From Leptospira biflexa (GTDB lineage: Bacteria > Spirochaetota > Spirochaetia > Treponematales > Rectinemataceae), in contig DYLX01000001.1 of the NCBI GenBank assembly GCA_020721875.1, positions 170,766 through 234,765 of the forward strand: DNA of 64,000 nt, in the 5' to 3' direction. The stretch's first letter is position 1. Each line of letters opens with the position of its first letter. Below, piece by piece: positions 35,126-44,759 of this stretch. The position numbers and the translations under genes were made by a program. The notes below the pieces were generated by a model that was not told where the DNA came from, did not search any database, and saw only the letters and a list, made by a program, of their open reading frames with translations.

Positions 35126-36493
35126 CTAGAGAATGTATTTACTCAAATCCTGTTGCTGGACATAGTCTTTGAATCGCTCATCGACATATGCCTTATCGAT
35201 TACTACACTCGTTCCCGTGAGTGTATCCGCATCGAAGGAAATGTCTTCGAGTAAGCGCTCCATCACAGTCTGAAGGCGACGGGCGCCAATGTTCTCGCTC
35301 TGCTTATTAGCCGCCGCGGCAATTTCGGCGATGCGTGCAATCGCGTCCGAAGAGAATTCCAGGGTGACATTCTCGGTACCAAGGAGCTGAATATACTGCG
35401 TGACAAGGGCGTTTTTCGGCTCGGTGAGGATACGCACGAAATCCTCGTCGGTGAGGGCTTCGAGCTCAACGCGAATAGGAAAGCGTCCTTGGAGCTCGGG
35501 AATCAGGTCCTGGGGCTTTGAGACATTGAAGGCGCCTGCACCGACGAAGAGAATGTGCGTGGTGTCGATGGGTCCCCACTTCGTGTTGACCGTCGTGCCT
35601 TCAACGATAGGAAGGAGATCCCGCTGCACGCCCTCGCGGGAGACATCGACGCCAGATGAACCTTTGCCCTCGCGATTCGCGATTTTGTCCATCTCATCGA
35701 TGAAGATGATTCCCGACTCCTGGGCTCGTATGCGCGCTTCCTGGGTTATCTTTTCCTGGTCCACGAGGCGTTCTCGTTCCTCGGCTTCGAGGAGAGGGCG
35801 CGCTTCGGCAACGGAGACAGTCCGCTTCTTCTTTTTTCCACCGAAGATATTCTGCAGTCCACCCAGCGCTATATTCATCTCCTCGAATTGGCTGCCTGCA
35901 AAAAGTTCGAGTTGAGGGCCCTGGGCTGGTACGGAAATCTCGATCTCTCGGGAATCGAGTTTGCCCTCTCTGAGGAGAGTTCGGAATTTTTCCTTTGTCT
36001 CACTCCCCGTGCGGGGAGCAATGACAGTGGCTTGGGATTGACCTACCGGTTCATCAGAATTCGTAATGCCTGGAAGGAGAAGATCGAGGAGCCTATCCTC
36101 AGCACGGCGCTTGGCGTCTTCGGCGACGGCTGACTCCATCTCTTCTTTAACCATGGAGATAGCGGAGGCCATAAGATCGCGCACCATGGACTCCACGTCG
36201 CGGCCGACATAGCCGACTTCGGTGTACTTGGTTGCTTCAACTTTGATGAAGGGGGCGCCGCAGAGCTTGGCCAGGCGCCGTGCGATCTCGGTTTTTCCGA
36301 CACCGGTGGGTCCGATCATCAGAATATTTTTGGGGGCGATCTCGTCGCGTATCTCTTGGGGAAGACGCTGGCGCCGAACTCTGTTCCGGAGCGCGATTGC
36401 GACCGCCCTCTTCGCCTTCTGCTGCCCTACGATGTAGCGGTCGAGCTCTTCAACGATTTTGTGAGGAGTGAGTGCGTCCTGGTCGAATGTCAT
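35126..36493 (-). CDS. hslU: ATP-dependent protease ATPase subunit HslU
   Basis: Unfoldase of the two-component HslUV protease, 455 residues. N-terminal [20 protein letters not shown], Walker A GPTGVGKT, the pore region [19 protein letters not shown], Walker [12 protein letters not shown], and the C-terminal KYIL that inserts into HslV. The intermediate domain lies around 110-240. It overlaps hslV by four bases (ATGA). Confidence 0.96.
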   Translation of the reverse strand: MTFDQDALTPHKIVEELDRYIVGQQKAKRAVAIALRNRVRRQRLPQEIRDEIAPKNILMIGPTGVGKTEIARRLAKLCGAPFIKVEATKYTEVGYVGRDVESMVRDLMASAISMVKEEMESAVAEDAKRRAEDRLLDLLLPGITNSDEPVGQSQATVIAPRTGSETKEKFRTLLREGKLDSREIEISVPAQGPQLELFAGSQFEEMNIALGGLQNIFGGKKKKRTVSVAEARPLLEAEERERLVDQEKITQEARIRAQESGIIFIDEMDKIANREGKGSSGVDVSREGVQRDLLPIVEGTTVNTKWGPIDTTHILFVGAGAFNVSKPQDLIPELQGRFPIRVELEALTDEDFVRILTEPKNALVTQYIQLLGTENVTLEFSSDAIARIAEIAAAANKQSENIGARRLQTVMERLLEDISFDADTLTGTSVVIDKAYVDERFKDYVQQQDLSKYIL

Positions 36494-37095
36494 ATTTCCT
36501 CCACAATGATGCGGTCGTTGGTGAAGATGCAGATGGTTGAGGCAATTTCGAGGCTCTTGCTCGCGATTTCTTTCGCGGTGAGGTAGCCGGGGAGATTTTG
36601 CACAGCTTCGATCCCCTGGGCCTTTGCGGCCTCCTCCACGCGTTTCGAGGCGTCAAGGTAGGCGATGGCCGCCGCGTAGGCGTAACTGCCGCCCGAACCA
36701 ATGGCAATCGCGTCTTCGCTGGGTTCAACTACATCGCCCGTCCCTGAGAGAAGGAACATCTTGTTCTGATCCGCAACGAGGAGCATCGCCTCGAGCTTGC
36801 GAAGGACGCGATCGGTCCGCCAATCCTTGGCGAGCTCGACCGAAGCTCTCGTGAGGTCACCGCCATACTCCTGGACTTTCGCCTCAAAGTGCTCAAACAA
36901 TGTGAATGCGTCTGCGGTTGCCCCCGCGAATCCGCAGAGTACCTTGCCGCCATAAATCGTGCGTATCTTTCGCGCATTGCTCTTCAGTACTGTATTATTC
37001 ATCGTAACCTGCCCATCACCCGCCATGGCGACATGGCCGTCCTTCTTCACCGCGAGAATAGTCGTCGCGTGCATTTGCATTGGTATCTCGCTCAT
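36490..37095 (-). CDS. hslV: ATP-dependent protease peptidase subunit HslV
   Basis: Proteolytic subunit of HslUV, 201 residues. The N-terminal nucleophile is the first Thr of [19 protein letters not shown], so about ten residues ([10 protein letters not shown]) must be removed; a later Met at residue 6 or 8 would shorten this to a few. Lys and Asp of the active site are in [19 protein letters not shown]. It overlaps xerC by four bases. Confidence 0.95.
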   Translation of the reverse strand: MSEIPMQMHATTILAVKKDGHVAMAGDGQVTMNNTVLKSNARKIRTIYGGKVLCGFAGATADAFTLFEHFEAKVQEYGGDLTRASVELAKDWRTDRVLRKLEAMLLVADQNKMFLLSGTGDVVEPSEDAIAIGSGGSYAYAAAIAYLDASKRVEEAAKAQGIEAVQNLPGYLTAKEIASKSLEIASTICIFTNDRIIVEEI

Positions 37096-37994
37096 TTTCC
37101 CTTTCCTTTCGAGCCGTGCGGGTGTGCCTGCTCGTAAACACGGCGCAGCCGCTCCATGTCCACATGCGCATACACCTGCGTTGTCGATATGCTCGAGTGT
37201 CCGAGCATCTCCTGCACCACACGCATATCAGCACCCGCAGCAACGAGGTGCGTCGCGAAGCTGTGCCTGAAGGTGTGCGGTGTCAGATGTTTCAGAAGAC
37301 CAGCCTCGAGGCGTCGCCGCTCCAGGATCTTCTCGGCACCGCGCGAACTCAGAGGGAGTCCTTTCGCGTTCACAAAGATCCAGCCGTGTTCTTCCACGCC
37401 GAGGCGTCTCATGAGCGCAGCGCGATAGGGCAGATAGCGCTTGAGTGCAGCCAGGGCAGAGTCGCAGAGAAAGACCATCCGCTCTTTTGAACCTTTCCCT
37501 TTGACGCGGATCATTGCACTGCCGAGATTGAGCCGCGATATTTGAGCTCCGCAGAGTTCCGAGACACGACTGCCCGTCGAGTACATCGTCTCGAAGAGCG
37601 CCCTGTCGCGGACATCCCTGAATCCATCTCCACTGATACCGTCGAGAAAGGCCTTTGTCTCATCCTCAAAAAGGAAGGAGGGAAGCGGCCTTCCCATCGG
37701 AATATTCTCAACTTCGCGCCCAGGATTGACCGCGCTCGCGTGAAAGCGAGCCCGGTAGCGATAGAAACCACGCACCGCGGAGAGCGCGCGATTCACCGAA
37801 GAAGACGCGTGCTTTTCCATCACGAGCGTTCCCGCGAATGTCCTGATGTCGCCGGCATCCGCCGCATCGATGTCCTTCCCTTCAAGATAGAGCTCATACT
37901 GCGCAAGATCCCGTCGGTACACCTCAATCGTCCGAGGAGAGAGTCCACGTACCGCCCTGAGATAATCCAGGTAATCGCCAATCCGCGCATCCAT
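37092..37994 (-). CDS. xerC: Tyrosine recombinase XerC-type
   Basis: Site-specific recombinase of the type that resolves chromosome dimers at dif, 300 residues. SAM-like N-terminal domain (about 1-90), then the catalytic residues: Arg in [21 protein letters not shown], and the nucleophilic Tyr in STTQVYAHV. It precedes hslV with an ATGA overlap, an old association seen as codV-hslVU in several phyla. A second Xer gene lies 3.4 kb upstream in the same cluster. Confidence 0.93.
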   Translation of the reverse strand: MDARIGDYLDYLRAVRGLSPRTIEVYRRDLAQYELYLEGKDIDAADAGDIRTFAGTLVMEKHASSSVNRALSAVRGFYRYRARFHASAVNPGREVENIPMGRPLPSFLFEDETKAFLDGISGDGFRDVRDRALFETMYSTGSRVSELCGAQISRLNLGSAMIRVKGKGSKERMVFLCDSALAALKRYLPYRAALMRRLGVEEHGWIFVNAKGLPLSSRGAEKILERRRLEAGLLKHLTPHTFRHSFATHLVAAGADMRVVQEMLGHSSISTTQVYAHVDMERLRRVYEQAHPHGSKGKGK

Positions 37995-37997
37995 GGC

Positions 37998-40295
37998 TCA
38001 ATTTCCTCCCGAACTTTCGTCTTTATCGGTCGAGTGCAGATAGTCGCAATTCGGATTGATGCACACCTTGTGCGAACCTGTCTTCTTGTCGTACTTCTCG
38101 ACGAGGAACCAGCCGCACTTCGGACAGGTCGCGTTCGTCGGTTTGTAGAGGGTCATGAAATCGCACTCGGGGTAGTTGGAGCATCCATAGAATTTCTTGC
38201 GCTTCCCTTTCGTCGAGACGCGGAGAACAATATCGCCTCCGCACTTGGGGCACTTCGCGAGCGGTACCGACTTCGTGAAGGTGCACTCGGGGAAGCCTGT
38301 GCAAGAGAGAAAGTAGCCAAACCGGCCCAGTTTCTTGACAAGTGGGCGACCACACTTCGGGCAGCGCTCCGGCGTCGATTCGTCGAGTGCGCCGTGCATA
38401 TCTTCGAGCTTGTGCATGACATCCTCGACCTTGTTACGCAGCGGCACATAGAATTTCTTCATCTCGCCGACCCAGTCGACGCGCTGCTCTTCAACCTTGT
38501 CGAGCATCGACTCCATTCGCGCGGTAAAGCTGGTGTTGATCACCTCAGGGAAATGCTGCGAGAGAATGTCATTGATGATCTTGCCGAGGGCGGTTGGAAC
38601 GAGCTGACGCTTGTCGCGGAGCGTATAGTAGCGCTCAATGAGCGTCTCAATCGTGGGCGCGTAGGTCGATGGCCGGCCGATGCCAAGCTCTTCGAGCGCG
38701 CGGACTATCGACGCGTCGGTGTAGCGCGAGGGGCCCTGCGTAAAGTGTTGCGTCCCGTCGATTTTGTCGACCGTGAGCGTGTCGCCCTTTTCGAAGGCAA
38801 ATGTATGGCTTGCGCGCTCCTCTTTTGAAGCGCCGAGACGGATCACCTTGTAGAAGCCCTCTTCGAGGAAGGTCGATGCCGAGGCCCTGAAGAGTCCCTC
38901 GCCGATGACAATGTCCGCCGTGAATGTCCTAATGACCGCCGACTTCATCTGCGAGGCTACGAAGCGTTCCCAGATGAGCGCGTAAAGCTTGAGGTGATCG
39001 CCCTTAAGATAGCGCGCGGCCACGTCTGGCGTGATGTCAATACGCGTGGGGCGGATGGCCTCGTGAGCATCCTGGGCTGCGTTGCTCACGGAATAACGCA
39101 CTGGAGTGTCAGGTGTTTGCGCGGGGTAATTTTTCACAAGCCACTCGTGTGCTTCGCTCAGCGCCGAATCCGAGATGCGTGTCGAATCGGTTCTCATGTA
39201 GGTGATGAGACCGAGACGCTGGTGCCCGAGATCAACACCCTCATAGAGCTGCTGAGCAACTTTCATCGTCTTGGTACTCGTAAATCCAAGACGATTCGCG
39301 GCAGTCTGCTGGAGTTTGGAAGTGGTAAAGGGTGGCTTTGGTTTTACCGATCTGTCGGAGTATTGAATATCGGAGACAGAGGCGGCCTTGCCTAAGAGAT
39401 CGGATATGATAGCCTTGGCCTCAGGTTCCTTCTTAATGGTGGGCTTTTTACCCTTAAAGAGCGCGAGTTCCGCACGCACCGGATGTTGGTGCGCCTTGAG
39501 TTGCGCTTCAATGGTCCAATACTCCTCTGGGATGAAGGATTCGACTTCCTTTTCCCGATCGCAGATGAGCTTGAGGGCGACGGACTGTACGCGGCCCGCC
39601 GAGAGTCCTGATTTTACTTTTTTCCAGAGAAGCGGCGAAAGCGTATAGCCAACGAGCCTATCGATAACGCGACGCGCCTTCTGCGCCTCGACAAGGCTCA
39701 TATTGATCTCGCGGGGATGCAACATCGCATCCTGCACCGAGGGCTTGGTAATCTCATTGAAGGTAACGCGGCTGATCGGCGCGTCCTTAACTTTCTCTTT
39801 GAGATAGCGGCCGATCTGGTAAGCAATAGCTTCCCCTTCTCGGTCAGGGTCGGCCGCGAGCACCACAGCATTCGAGCGCTTTGCCTCGTCGGTGAGCTCT
39901 CTGAGCTTGTCGGCCTTCCCGCGCACCGTGATGTACTCCGGCTCGAAGTCGTGATCGACATCGACGGCCATCCTCGATTTCGGGAGGTCGATCACCTGTC
40001 CATTCGACGCAAGCACTCTAAAGTGGGCGCCGAGATATTTTTCTATTGTACGAGCCTTCGCGGGAGACTCGACGATGACGAGCGTCTTAGATTGGGCGGC
40101 GCCTGTGCTTGCCTTCGCCTTCGCCTTCGCGCTTGAGGTCGCCTTCGAGGCAGCTTTTGTGCTTGTTTTCGCGGTCGCCTTCGCGGCTGTTTCCGCGGCT
40201 GTTTCCGCAGCAGCCGATTTTTCGGGCGCAGATTTCGCTGCCGCTGAAGATTCGGCACGCGAGGCCGCGGTTGTATTCCTTTTTGTTTCTGCCAT
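37998..40295 (-). CDS. topA: DNA topoisomerase I
   Basis: Relaxes negative supercoils. 765 residues: the TOPRIM domain begins at LVIVESPAKARTIEKYL (about 71-87), the active Tyr is in GLITYMRTDSTRIS, and three C-terminal zinc ribbons follow (CPKCGRPLVKKLG, CPKCGGDIVLRV, CPKCGWFLVEKY). The first 70 residues are an unusual low-complexity Ala/Lys/Thr tail. The ATG directly follows the dprA stop, with AAGGAG before it. Confidence 0.96.
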   Translation of the reverse strand: MAETKRNTTAASRAESSAAAKSAPEKSAAAETAAETAAKATAKTSTKAASKATSSAKAKAKASTGAAQSKTLVIVESPAKARTIEKYLGAHFRVLASNGQVIDLPKSRMAVDVDHDFEPEYITVRGKADKLRELTDEAKRSNAVVLAADPDREGEAIAYQIGRYLKEKVKDAPISRVTFNEITKPSVQDAMLHPREINMSLVEAQKARRVIDRLVGYTLSPLLWKKVKSGLSAGRVQSVALKLICDREKEVESFIPEEYWTIEAQLKAHQHPVRAELALFKGKKPTIKKEPEAKAIISDLLGKAASVSDIQYSDRSVKPKPPFTTSKLQQTAANRLGFTSTKTMKVAQQLYEGVDLGHQRLGLITYMRTDSTRISDSALSEAHEWLVKNYPAQTPDTPVRYSVSNAAQDAHEAIRPTRIDITPDVAARYLKGDHLKLYALIWERFVASQMKSAVIRTFTADIVIGEGLFRASASTFLEEGFYKVIRLGASKEERASHTFAFEKGDTLTVDKIDGTQHFTQGPSRYTDASIVRALEELGIGRPSTYAPTIETLIERYYTLRDKRQLVPTALGKIINDILSQHFPEVINTSFTARMESMLDKVEEQRVDWVGEMKKFYVPLRNKVEDVMHKLEDMHGALDESTPERCPKCGRPLVKKLGRFGYFLSCTGFPECTFTKSVPLAKCPKCGGDIVLRVSTKGKRKKFYGCSNYPECDFMTLYKPTNATCPKCGWFLVEKYDKKTGSHKVCINPNCDYLHSTDKDESSGGN

Positions 40296-41372
40296 TTAGG
40301 ACTCCTTGCTTCGCGGCTGGCCGCGCCGCTCGATTTCAATACCCCAATCCCAGACAACCTGCCCATCCATGAGCGCACAAATGTCTTCCACACCCCGGAC
40401 CATGTATGCCCCTTCTCGAGCGAGTGCATCGGCGCCCGCGTTCCGCGAAGAGCCCACACACTCTGCAGCAACCGCCACATCGCGCCCCTCGCTGAGAGCA
40501 AGATCCGAAGTGATCAGCGCGCCGGATTTCGCGGGCGCCTCCACCACTACGGTGAGTTTCGATATTCCGGCAAGGATTCTGTTCCTTTCGGGAAAACGAT
40601 ATCGGTCTAGGCTTACGCCAGGAGGATATTCCGTAGCCAGGCAGCCGCCGTGTTCGATGATCGAAGCGGCCAGCGAAAGGTTCGAAGGCGGATACACACG
40701 GTCGGTTCCGCAGGGAAGCACCGCGACGGTTCCGGCGCCGTGGCGCTGAAGCGCCCCCCGATGAGCCGCCGCATCGATCCCCCGTGCAAGACCGGACACC
40801 ACGCAAATGCCCGCATTGGATGCCTCACCCGCGAGGCGCTCGGCAGCGCGCACACCGCTCCAGGTCGGCGCTCTCGTCCCTACCATCGTCACCATCGGAC
40901 TCTGAAGAGCGCTTACCGCTCCGCGCACAAAGAGGCCAAAGGGTGCTCTATGGATTTCACGCAGCATCGACGGATATTCGCGGTCGACCACATTCACGTA
41001 GCGCATGCCTCGGCGAGCCAAAAATTCGGCGTCGCGCTCGGCATACTCCCACACCTTCGCCATGTCGAGCGATTGGATTCGGATTGAACGGTATAAAAAG
41101 CATTCGATTTCGGCAAGTCCCATCGAGAGAAAATCTTTCTTTTCTGAGATTTGCTCGAGAAGAAGAAGTCTCTCCTGCCAGGTCAGGAAATGCAGGCGGT
41201 GCATCGCGAGCTTGAGCGGCAGCTCAACATACCCGAGCGAAGGTAATCTATCGACCACGCGGTCGAGTTCACACTGGAGCAGCGGCGCGCACACCTTTGA
41301 ACGCCTCGAATTTCTCATACCCGAGTGTCCTCCGCGAGAATATACGCTCCTGCGCTTCAATGCCGCTTTCAT
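40296..41372 (-). CDS. dprA: DNA processing protein DprA (Smf)
   Basis: Loads RecA on incoming single-stranded DNA in transformable bacteria, and is conserved widely. From ATG 41372 it has 358 residues. The Rossmann-like core shows VTMVGTRAPTWSGVRAAERLA, VVSGLARGIDAAAHRGAL, LPCGTDRVYPPSN and ERNRILAGIS. The open frame runs 51 codons further into xerD and is rejected there. An ATG at 41318 with GGAGG ten bases upstream is a second option. Confidence 0.92.
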   Translation of the reverse strand: MKAALKRRSVYSRGGHSGMRNSRRSKVCAPLLQCELDRVVDRLPSLGYVELPLKLAMHRLHFLTWQERLLLLEQISEKKDFLSMGLAEIECFLYRSIRIQSLDMAKVWEYAERDAEFLARRGMRYVNVVDREYPSMLREIHRAPFGLFVRGAVSALQSPMVTMVGTRAPTWSGVRAAERLAGEASNAGICVVSGLARGIDAAAHRGALQRHGAGTVAVLPCGTDRVYPPSNLSLAASIIEHGGCLATEYPPGVSLDRYRFPERNRILAGISKLTVVVEAPAKSGALITSDLALSEGRDVAVAAECVGSSRNAGADALAREGAYMVRGVEDICALMDGQVVWDWGIEIERRGQPRSKES

Positions 41373-41376
41373 TTTT

Positions 41377-42255
41377 TCACTTCCTCGGAAAATATTCGCG
41401 GTGATACATACCGAGCGACGCCTCGTCGATATGCGTGTAAATTTGCGTCGTAGCGATATCGCTGTGTCCAAGAAGCTCCTGAACCGTGCGAAGGTCCGCT
41501 CCGCCCGCAAGGAGGTGCGTCGCAAAAGAGTGCCTGAAGGTATGCACCTTCGCCTTGACGCCCGATTTCACCCTGATTTGGCTGAAACGCTTCCAGATTC
41601 CCTTTCTCGAGATGCCCTTACCCTCCTGATTGAGGAATACAAACTCTGATTTCCCATGTTTTTCGAGGAGCGGACGCGATTCTGAGAGATATCTCGTGAT
41701 CCAATACAATGCCTCTCTGCCGAATGGTACGAGCCTCTCTTTGCGACGCTTGCCGAGCACGCGGAGAAGCCGCTCTTCGAGATAGAGCTGCTGGAATGTA
41801 AGGTTCGCTGCTTCTGAGATTCGCAGGCCGCAAGAATAGATGAGCTCGAAGAGCGCTCTGTCCCTGAGACCATTCGGAGTGCTGATGTCGATGGAGTCGA
41901 GCACATGTTCCACCGAATCAGGGTCAAGCACATCGGGGAGGTTTCTGTCCTGCCGCGGTGTTCGAATCTGTATCGATGGATCATCGGTCCGTAATTTTTC
42001 GTTAAGGCAGAAGCGGTAGAAGGCGTGCAGACTCGCCACAATGCGCGCCATCGTGGTGCGCCGAAGCCCCGCCTGCGAGCGGCCGACAAGATAGGCCAGG
42101 AGGTCTTCTCCAGTCGCGTCCAACGGCGTTTTCCCATGCTTGGCGAGAAAATGCTCAAGCATCTCCATCTCGCGCACATAGACGTCGGCCGTAAGCACGG
42201 AGCGCCTGCGTGTCGAGAGGAGGTAGGCCTGATATCGCCGCAGTAGAATGGTCAC
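41377..42255 (-). CDS. xerD: Tyrosine recombinase XerD-type
   Basis: A second phage-integrase family recombinase, 292 residues. Catalytic Arg in [34 protein letters not shown], and Tyr in [10 protein letters not shown]. It probably forms the heterotetramer with the XerC-type protein encoded 3.4 kb downstream. It overlaps ftsZ by four bases, tying dimer resolution to the division operon. Confidence 0.92.
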   Translation of the reverse strand: MTILLRRYQAYLLSTRRRSVLTADVYVREMEMLEHFLAKHGKTPLDATGEDLLAYLVGRSQAGLRRTTMARIVASLHAFYRFCLNEKLRTDDPSIQIRTPRQDRNLPDVLDPDSVEHVLDSIDISTPNGLRDRALFELIYSCGLRISEAANLTFQQLYLEERLLRVLGKRRKERLVPFGREALYWITRYLSESRPLLEKHGKSEFVFLNQEGKGISRKGIWKRFSQIRVKSGVKAKVHTFRHSFATHLLAGGADLRTVQELLGHSDIATTQIYTHIDEASLGMYHREYFPRK

Positions 42256-43499
42256 CGTCTGCCCCCAAAGTCCTCGGTACCCACGCGTTTGTTACGGAGC
42301 GCAGTGGGTATGTCGAATTCATCGTTGTCATTCTCGGGGTCGAAGGAGACGCGTCTGAATGAATCTTTAGGAGTCGGCCGCTCTCTACTGTCGGAGGGTT
42401 TTTCGCGCTCAGGGCTCGGCTGCGGTTCGCGGAAGGGCCACTCGCTGGGGCTCAGGAATTCGGTGGGGCGAGCCGATCCGAGTATTGTTGCCGTACCGGC
42501 ACTTGTCGGGGTCCTGTCGCTGGGTTTGGGTCGCACGGAGCCGAAGCCCGTTGCGATTACGGTGACACGAACCTCGTCCTTAAGCGCGCCATCGGTCACA
42601 ACACCCGCGATAATGTGCGCGTCTTCTGCAGCCTTGGAGGTGATGAGATCGATCACATCCTGATATTCGGTAAGCGAGAAATCCTCGCCGCAGGTGACAT
42701 TGACCAGAATATTCTTCGCGCCCTCAATACGCGCATCGTCGAGGAGCGGATTATTGATCGCCTTCTCGGCGGCATCCTGCGCTCTGTTCTCTCCACTTCC
42801 TACGCCAATGCCCATAATCGCGTCGCCCTGCCCCTCCATGACGGTACGGACATCTGCGAAGTCGATGTTGATGTCGCCCGCAAGTGTAATGAGGTCGGAG
42901 ATGCCTTGTACGCCTTGCCTGAGCACCTCATCTGCGATGCGGAAAGCCTCTTTAAGAGGTGTTTTTTTATCCACGACCTTGAGGAGATTTTGATTGGGAA
43001 TCACGATGACGGTGTCAGCCGCCTGTTTGAGTTTCGAGAAGCCCTCTTCGGCGATTCTGTTCACCACACGTCCCTCGAAGGTGAAGGGTTTTGTGACCAC
43101 CGCAACAGTGAGCGCGCCTAAATCGCGTGCGGTTTGGGCGATAATAGGCGCCGAGCCGGTGCCCGTGCCACCGCCAAGGCCTGCGGTGACAAAAACCATG
43201 TCAGCGCCGCGTAGGGCCTGCTCGATCTTATCTCTGTCTTCGATGGCAGCCTTCTCGCCGATCTCTGGTTTTCCGCCGGCTCCGAGGCCTTTAGTGATCT
43301 TCGAGCCGACGCCGAGCCTTATTTCAGCCTTGGAGCGGCCGAGGTCCTGAAGATCCGTGTTCACCGCAATGAATTGGACATTCTTGAGACCCGCCATGAT
43401 CATGCGGTTCACGGCATTTGACCCGCCGCCACCTGTCCCGATCACCTTTATTACCGTGGGATTGCCTATTCCATTGTCATCAACAAGTTCAATCGCCAT
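42252..43499 (-). CDS. ftsZ: Cell division GTPase FtsZ
   Basis: Tubulin homologue that forms the Z ring, 415 residues. GTP-binding signature [11 protein letters not shown]-terminal [16 protein letters not shown], and the T7 loop region [11 protein letters not shown]. The C-terminal linker is about 70 residues, rich in Pro/Ser/Arg, ending in [13 protein letters not shown], the peptide that binds FtsA. AAGGAGG lies before the ATG. Confidence 0.97.
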   Translation of the reverse strand: MAIELVDDNGIGNPTVIKVIGTGGGGSNAVNRMIMAGLKNVQFIAVNTDLQDLGRSKAEIRLGVGSKITKGLGAGGKPEIGEKAAIEDRDKIEQALRGADMVFVTAGLGGGTGTGSAPIIAQTARDLGALTVAVVTKPFTFEGRVVNRIAEEGFSKLKQAADTVIVIPNQNLLKVVDKKTPLKEAFRIADEVLRQGVQGISDLITLAGDINIDFADVRTVMEGQGDAIMGIGVGSGENRAQDAAEKAINNPLLDDARIEGAKNILVNVTCGEDFSLTEYQDVIDLITSKAAEDAHIIAGVVTDGALKDEVRVTVIATGFGSVRPKPSDRTPTSAGTATILGSARPTEFLSPSEWPFREPQPSPEREKPSDSRERPTPKDSFRRVSFDPENDNDEFDIPTALRNKRVGTEDFGGRR

Positions 43500-43520
43500 A
43501 TGAGTCCTCCTTGGCCTTTA

Positions 43521-44759
43521 TTAGAAAAACTTCTCTTTAATCCATTTCACAAGAGAAAAACTTCTTTGCCTGCTCTTCTTCTGGCGCTTCTTTAGACTCG
43601 GTTCTGCCGAGAATCCTGCGCGCTCAGCCTCGAGGAGCGCGATGCCTATCACCGCGGAGAGGGCTGGTGAATGGTAAGCGGGATCAAGTCCCTGCACCGC
43701 GGCGGGAGAACCGATGCGCACAGGCACGCCGAACACAGATCTCGCGCAGTCGTCGATATGGGGAAGAAGCGACGCGCCACCGGTGAGTACCACTCCTGCC
43801 TTCACGAGCTCTTTGAGCCCGCTCTTCTCGATCCGCTCATTGACCATCTCGAAGATCTCCTCAATGCGTGGCTGAATAATGGAAACGAGCTTTCTGCGCT
43901 CGAGTTCCACCGGCTCACGCGCGCCAAAGCCCGGCACTATCACCATCTCATCCGGGTCGATCGCGTCGGTCCACGCTGCGCCGGATTCGCGTTTCAGATG
44001 CTCCGCCGCGTCTATGGGGATACTGAGCATGATCGAGATGTCGCCTGTGATCTGGCTTCCACCTGCGGGAATCGCCGAAGTGAACACTGGTTCGCTCTCG
44101 GAAAAAATCATGAAGTCGGTTGTACCACCACCGATGTCGATCAGAAGACAGCCGAGGTCCCGCTCGTCGTTGGTGAGTACGGTACGGGCGCAGCCGAGGA
44201 TGCCCACGTAGCTCTGCTCGACCTTGTAGCCAGCCCGTGTCACGCACTTGAACATGTTCTGCACAGTCGAGACTGAGCCTGTAATGATATGGACACCGCA
44301 CTCGAGCCGCACGCCGGTCATATGGAGCGGGTTCCGGATGCCTTTCTGATCGTCGACCGTATAGGAACGCGGGATGACGTGCAGAATCTCACGATCCATT
44401 GAAATGGAGACCGCGCGGGCAGCCTCGTGCACGCGATCGATGTCTTCCTGGGTAATCTCGCGGCCGCGCCCGGTTACCGCAACCTGCCCGTTTGTATTGA
44501 AGCTTTCGATGTTTGCCCCAGAGAGTGCAAGCGACACCGCTCGAATGTCGGAGCCAGACATGAGCTCAGCGGCATCGAGCGCAGAGGTGATACTGTTCAG
44601 CGTGCCCTCGATGTTGAGTACCACGCCGCGACGCAGGCCATTCGAGGGTGCGGTACCGATGCCGGTAATTTCGAATTCGCCGTTCTCGCCAAAGCCTCCA
44701 ACTATCGCCTTGGTAACGGAGGTCCCAATATCGAGAGCGACTATGTTTGTATCAGCCAG
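43521..44759 (-). CDS. ftsA: Cell division protein FtsA (apparent CTG start)
   Basis: Actin-like protein that tethers FtsZ to the membrane, 412 residues. Phosphate 1 IVALDIGTSVTKAIVG, phosphate 2 LLIDIGGGTTDFMIF, an adenosine motif GVVLTGGASLLPHID, and a basic C-terminal helix LVKWIKEKFF for membrane attachment. The frame has no ATG, GTG or TTG at the expected place. A full AAGGAGG (44766-44772) stands six bases before CTG at 44757-44759, giving (M)ADTNIVALDIGTS as in known FtsA. The more distant ATG at 44858 lies inside ftsQ. Confidence 0.92.
   Translation of the reverse strand: MADTNIVALDIGTSVTKAIVGGFGENGEFEITGIGTAPSNGLRRGVVLNIEGTLNSITSALDAAELMSGSDIRAVSLALSGANIESFNTNGQVAVTGRGREITQEDIDRVHEAARAVSISMDREILHVIPRSYTVDDQKGIRNPLHMTGVRLECGVHIITGSVSTVQNMFKCVTRAGYKVEQSYVGILGCARTVLTNDERDLGCLLIDIGGGTTDFMIFSESEPVFTSAIPAGGSQITGDISIMLSIPIDAAEHLKRESGAAWTDAIDPDEMVIVPGFGAREPVELERRKLVSIIQPRIEEIFEMVNERIEKSGLKELVKAGVVLTGGASLLPHIDDCARSVFGVPVRIGSPAAVQGLDPAYHSPALSAVIGIALLEAERAGFSAEPSLKKRQKKSRQRSFSLVKWIKEKFF

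Noticed and set aside
37542..38828. A 428-codon open frame on the plus strand
   Set aside because: It lies antisense to topA and xerC. The codon pattern is that of a high-GC shadow frame, with no ribosome site and no recognisable domain.
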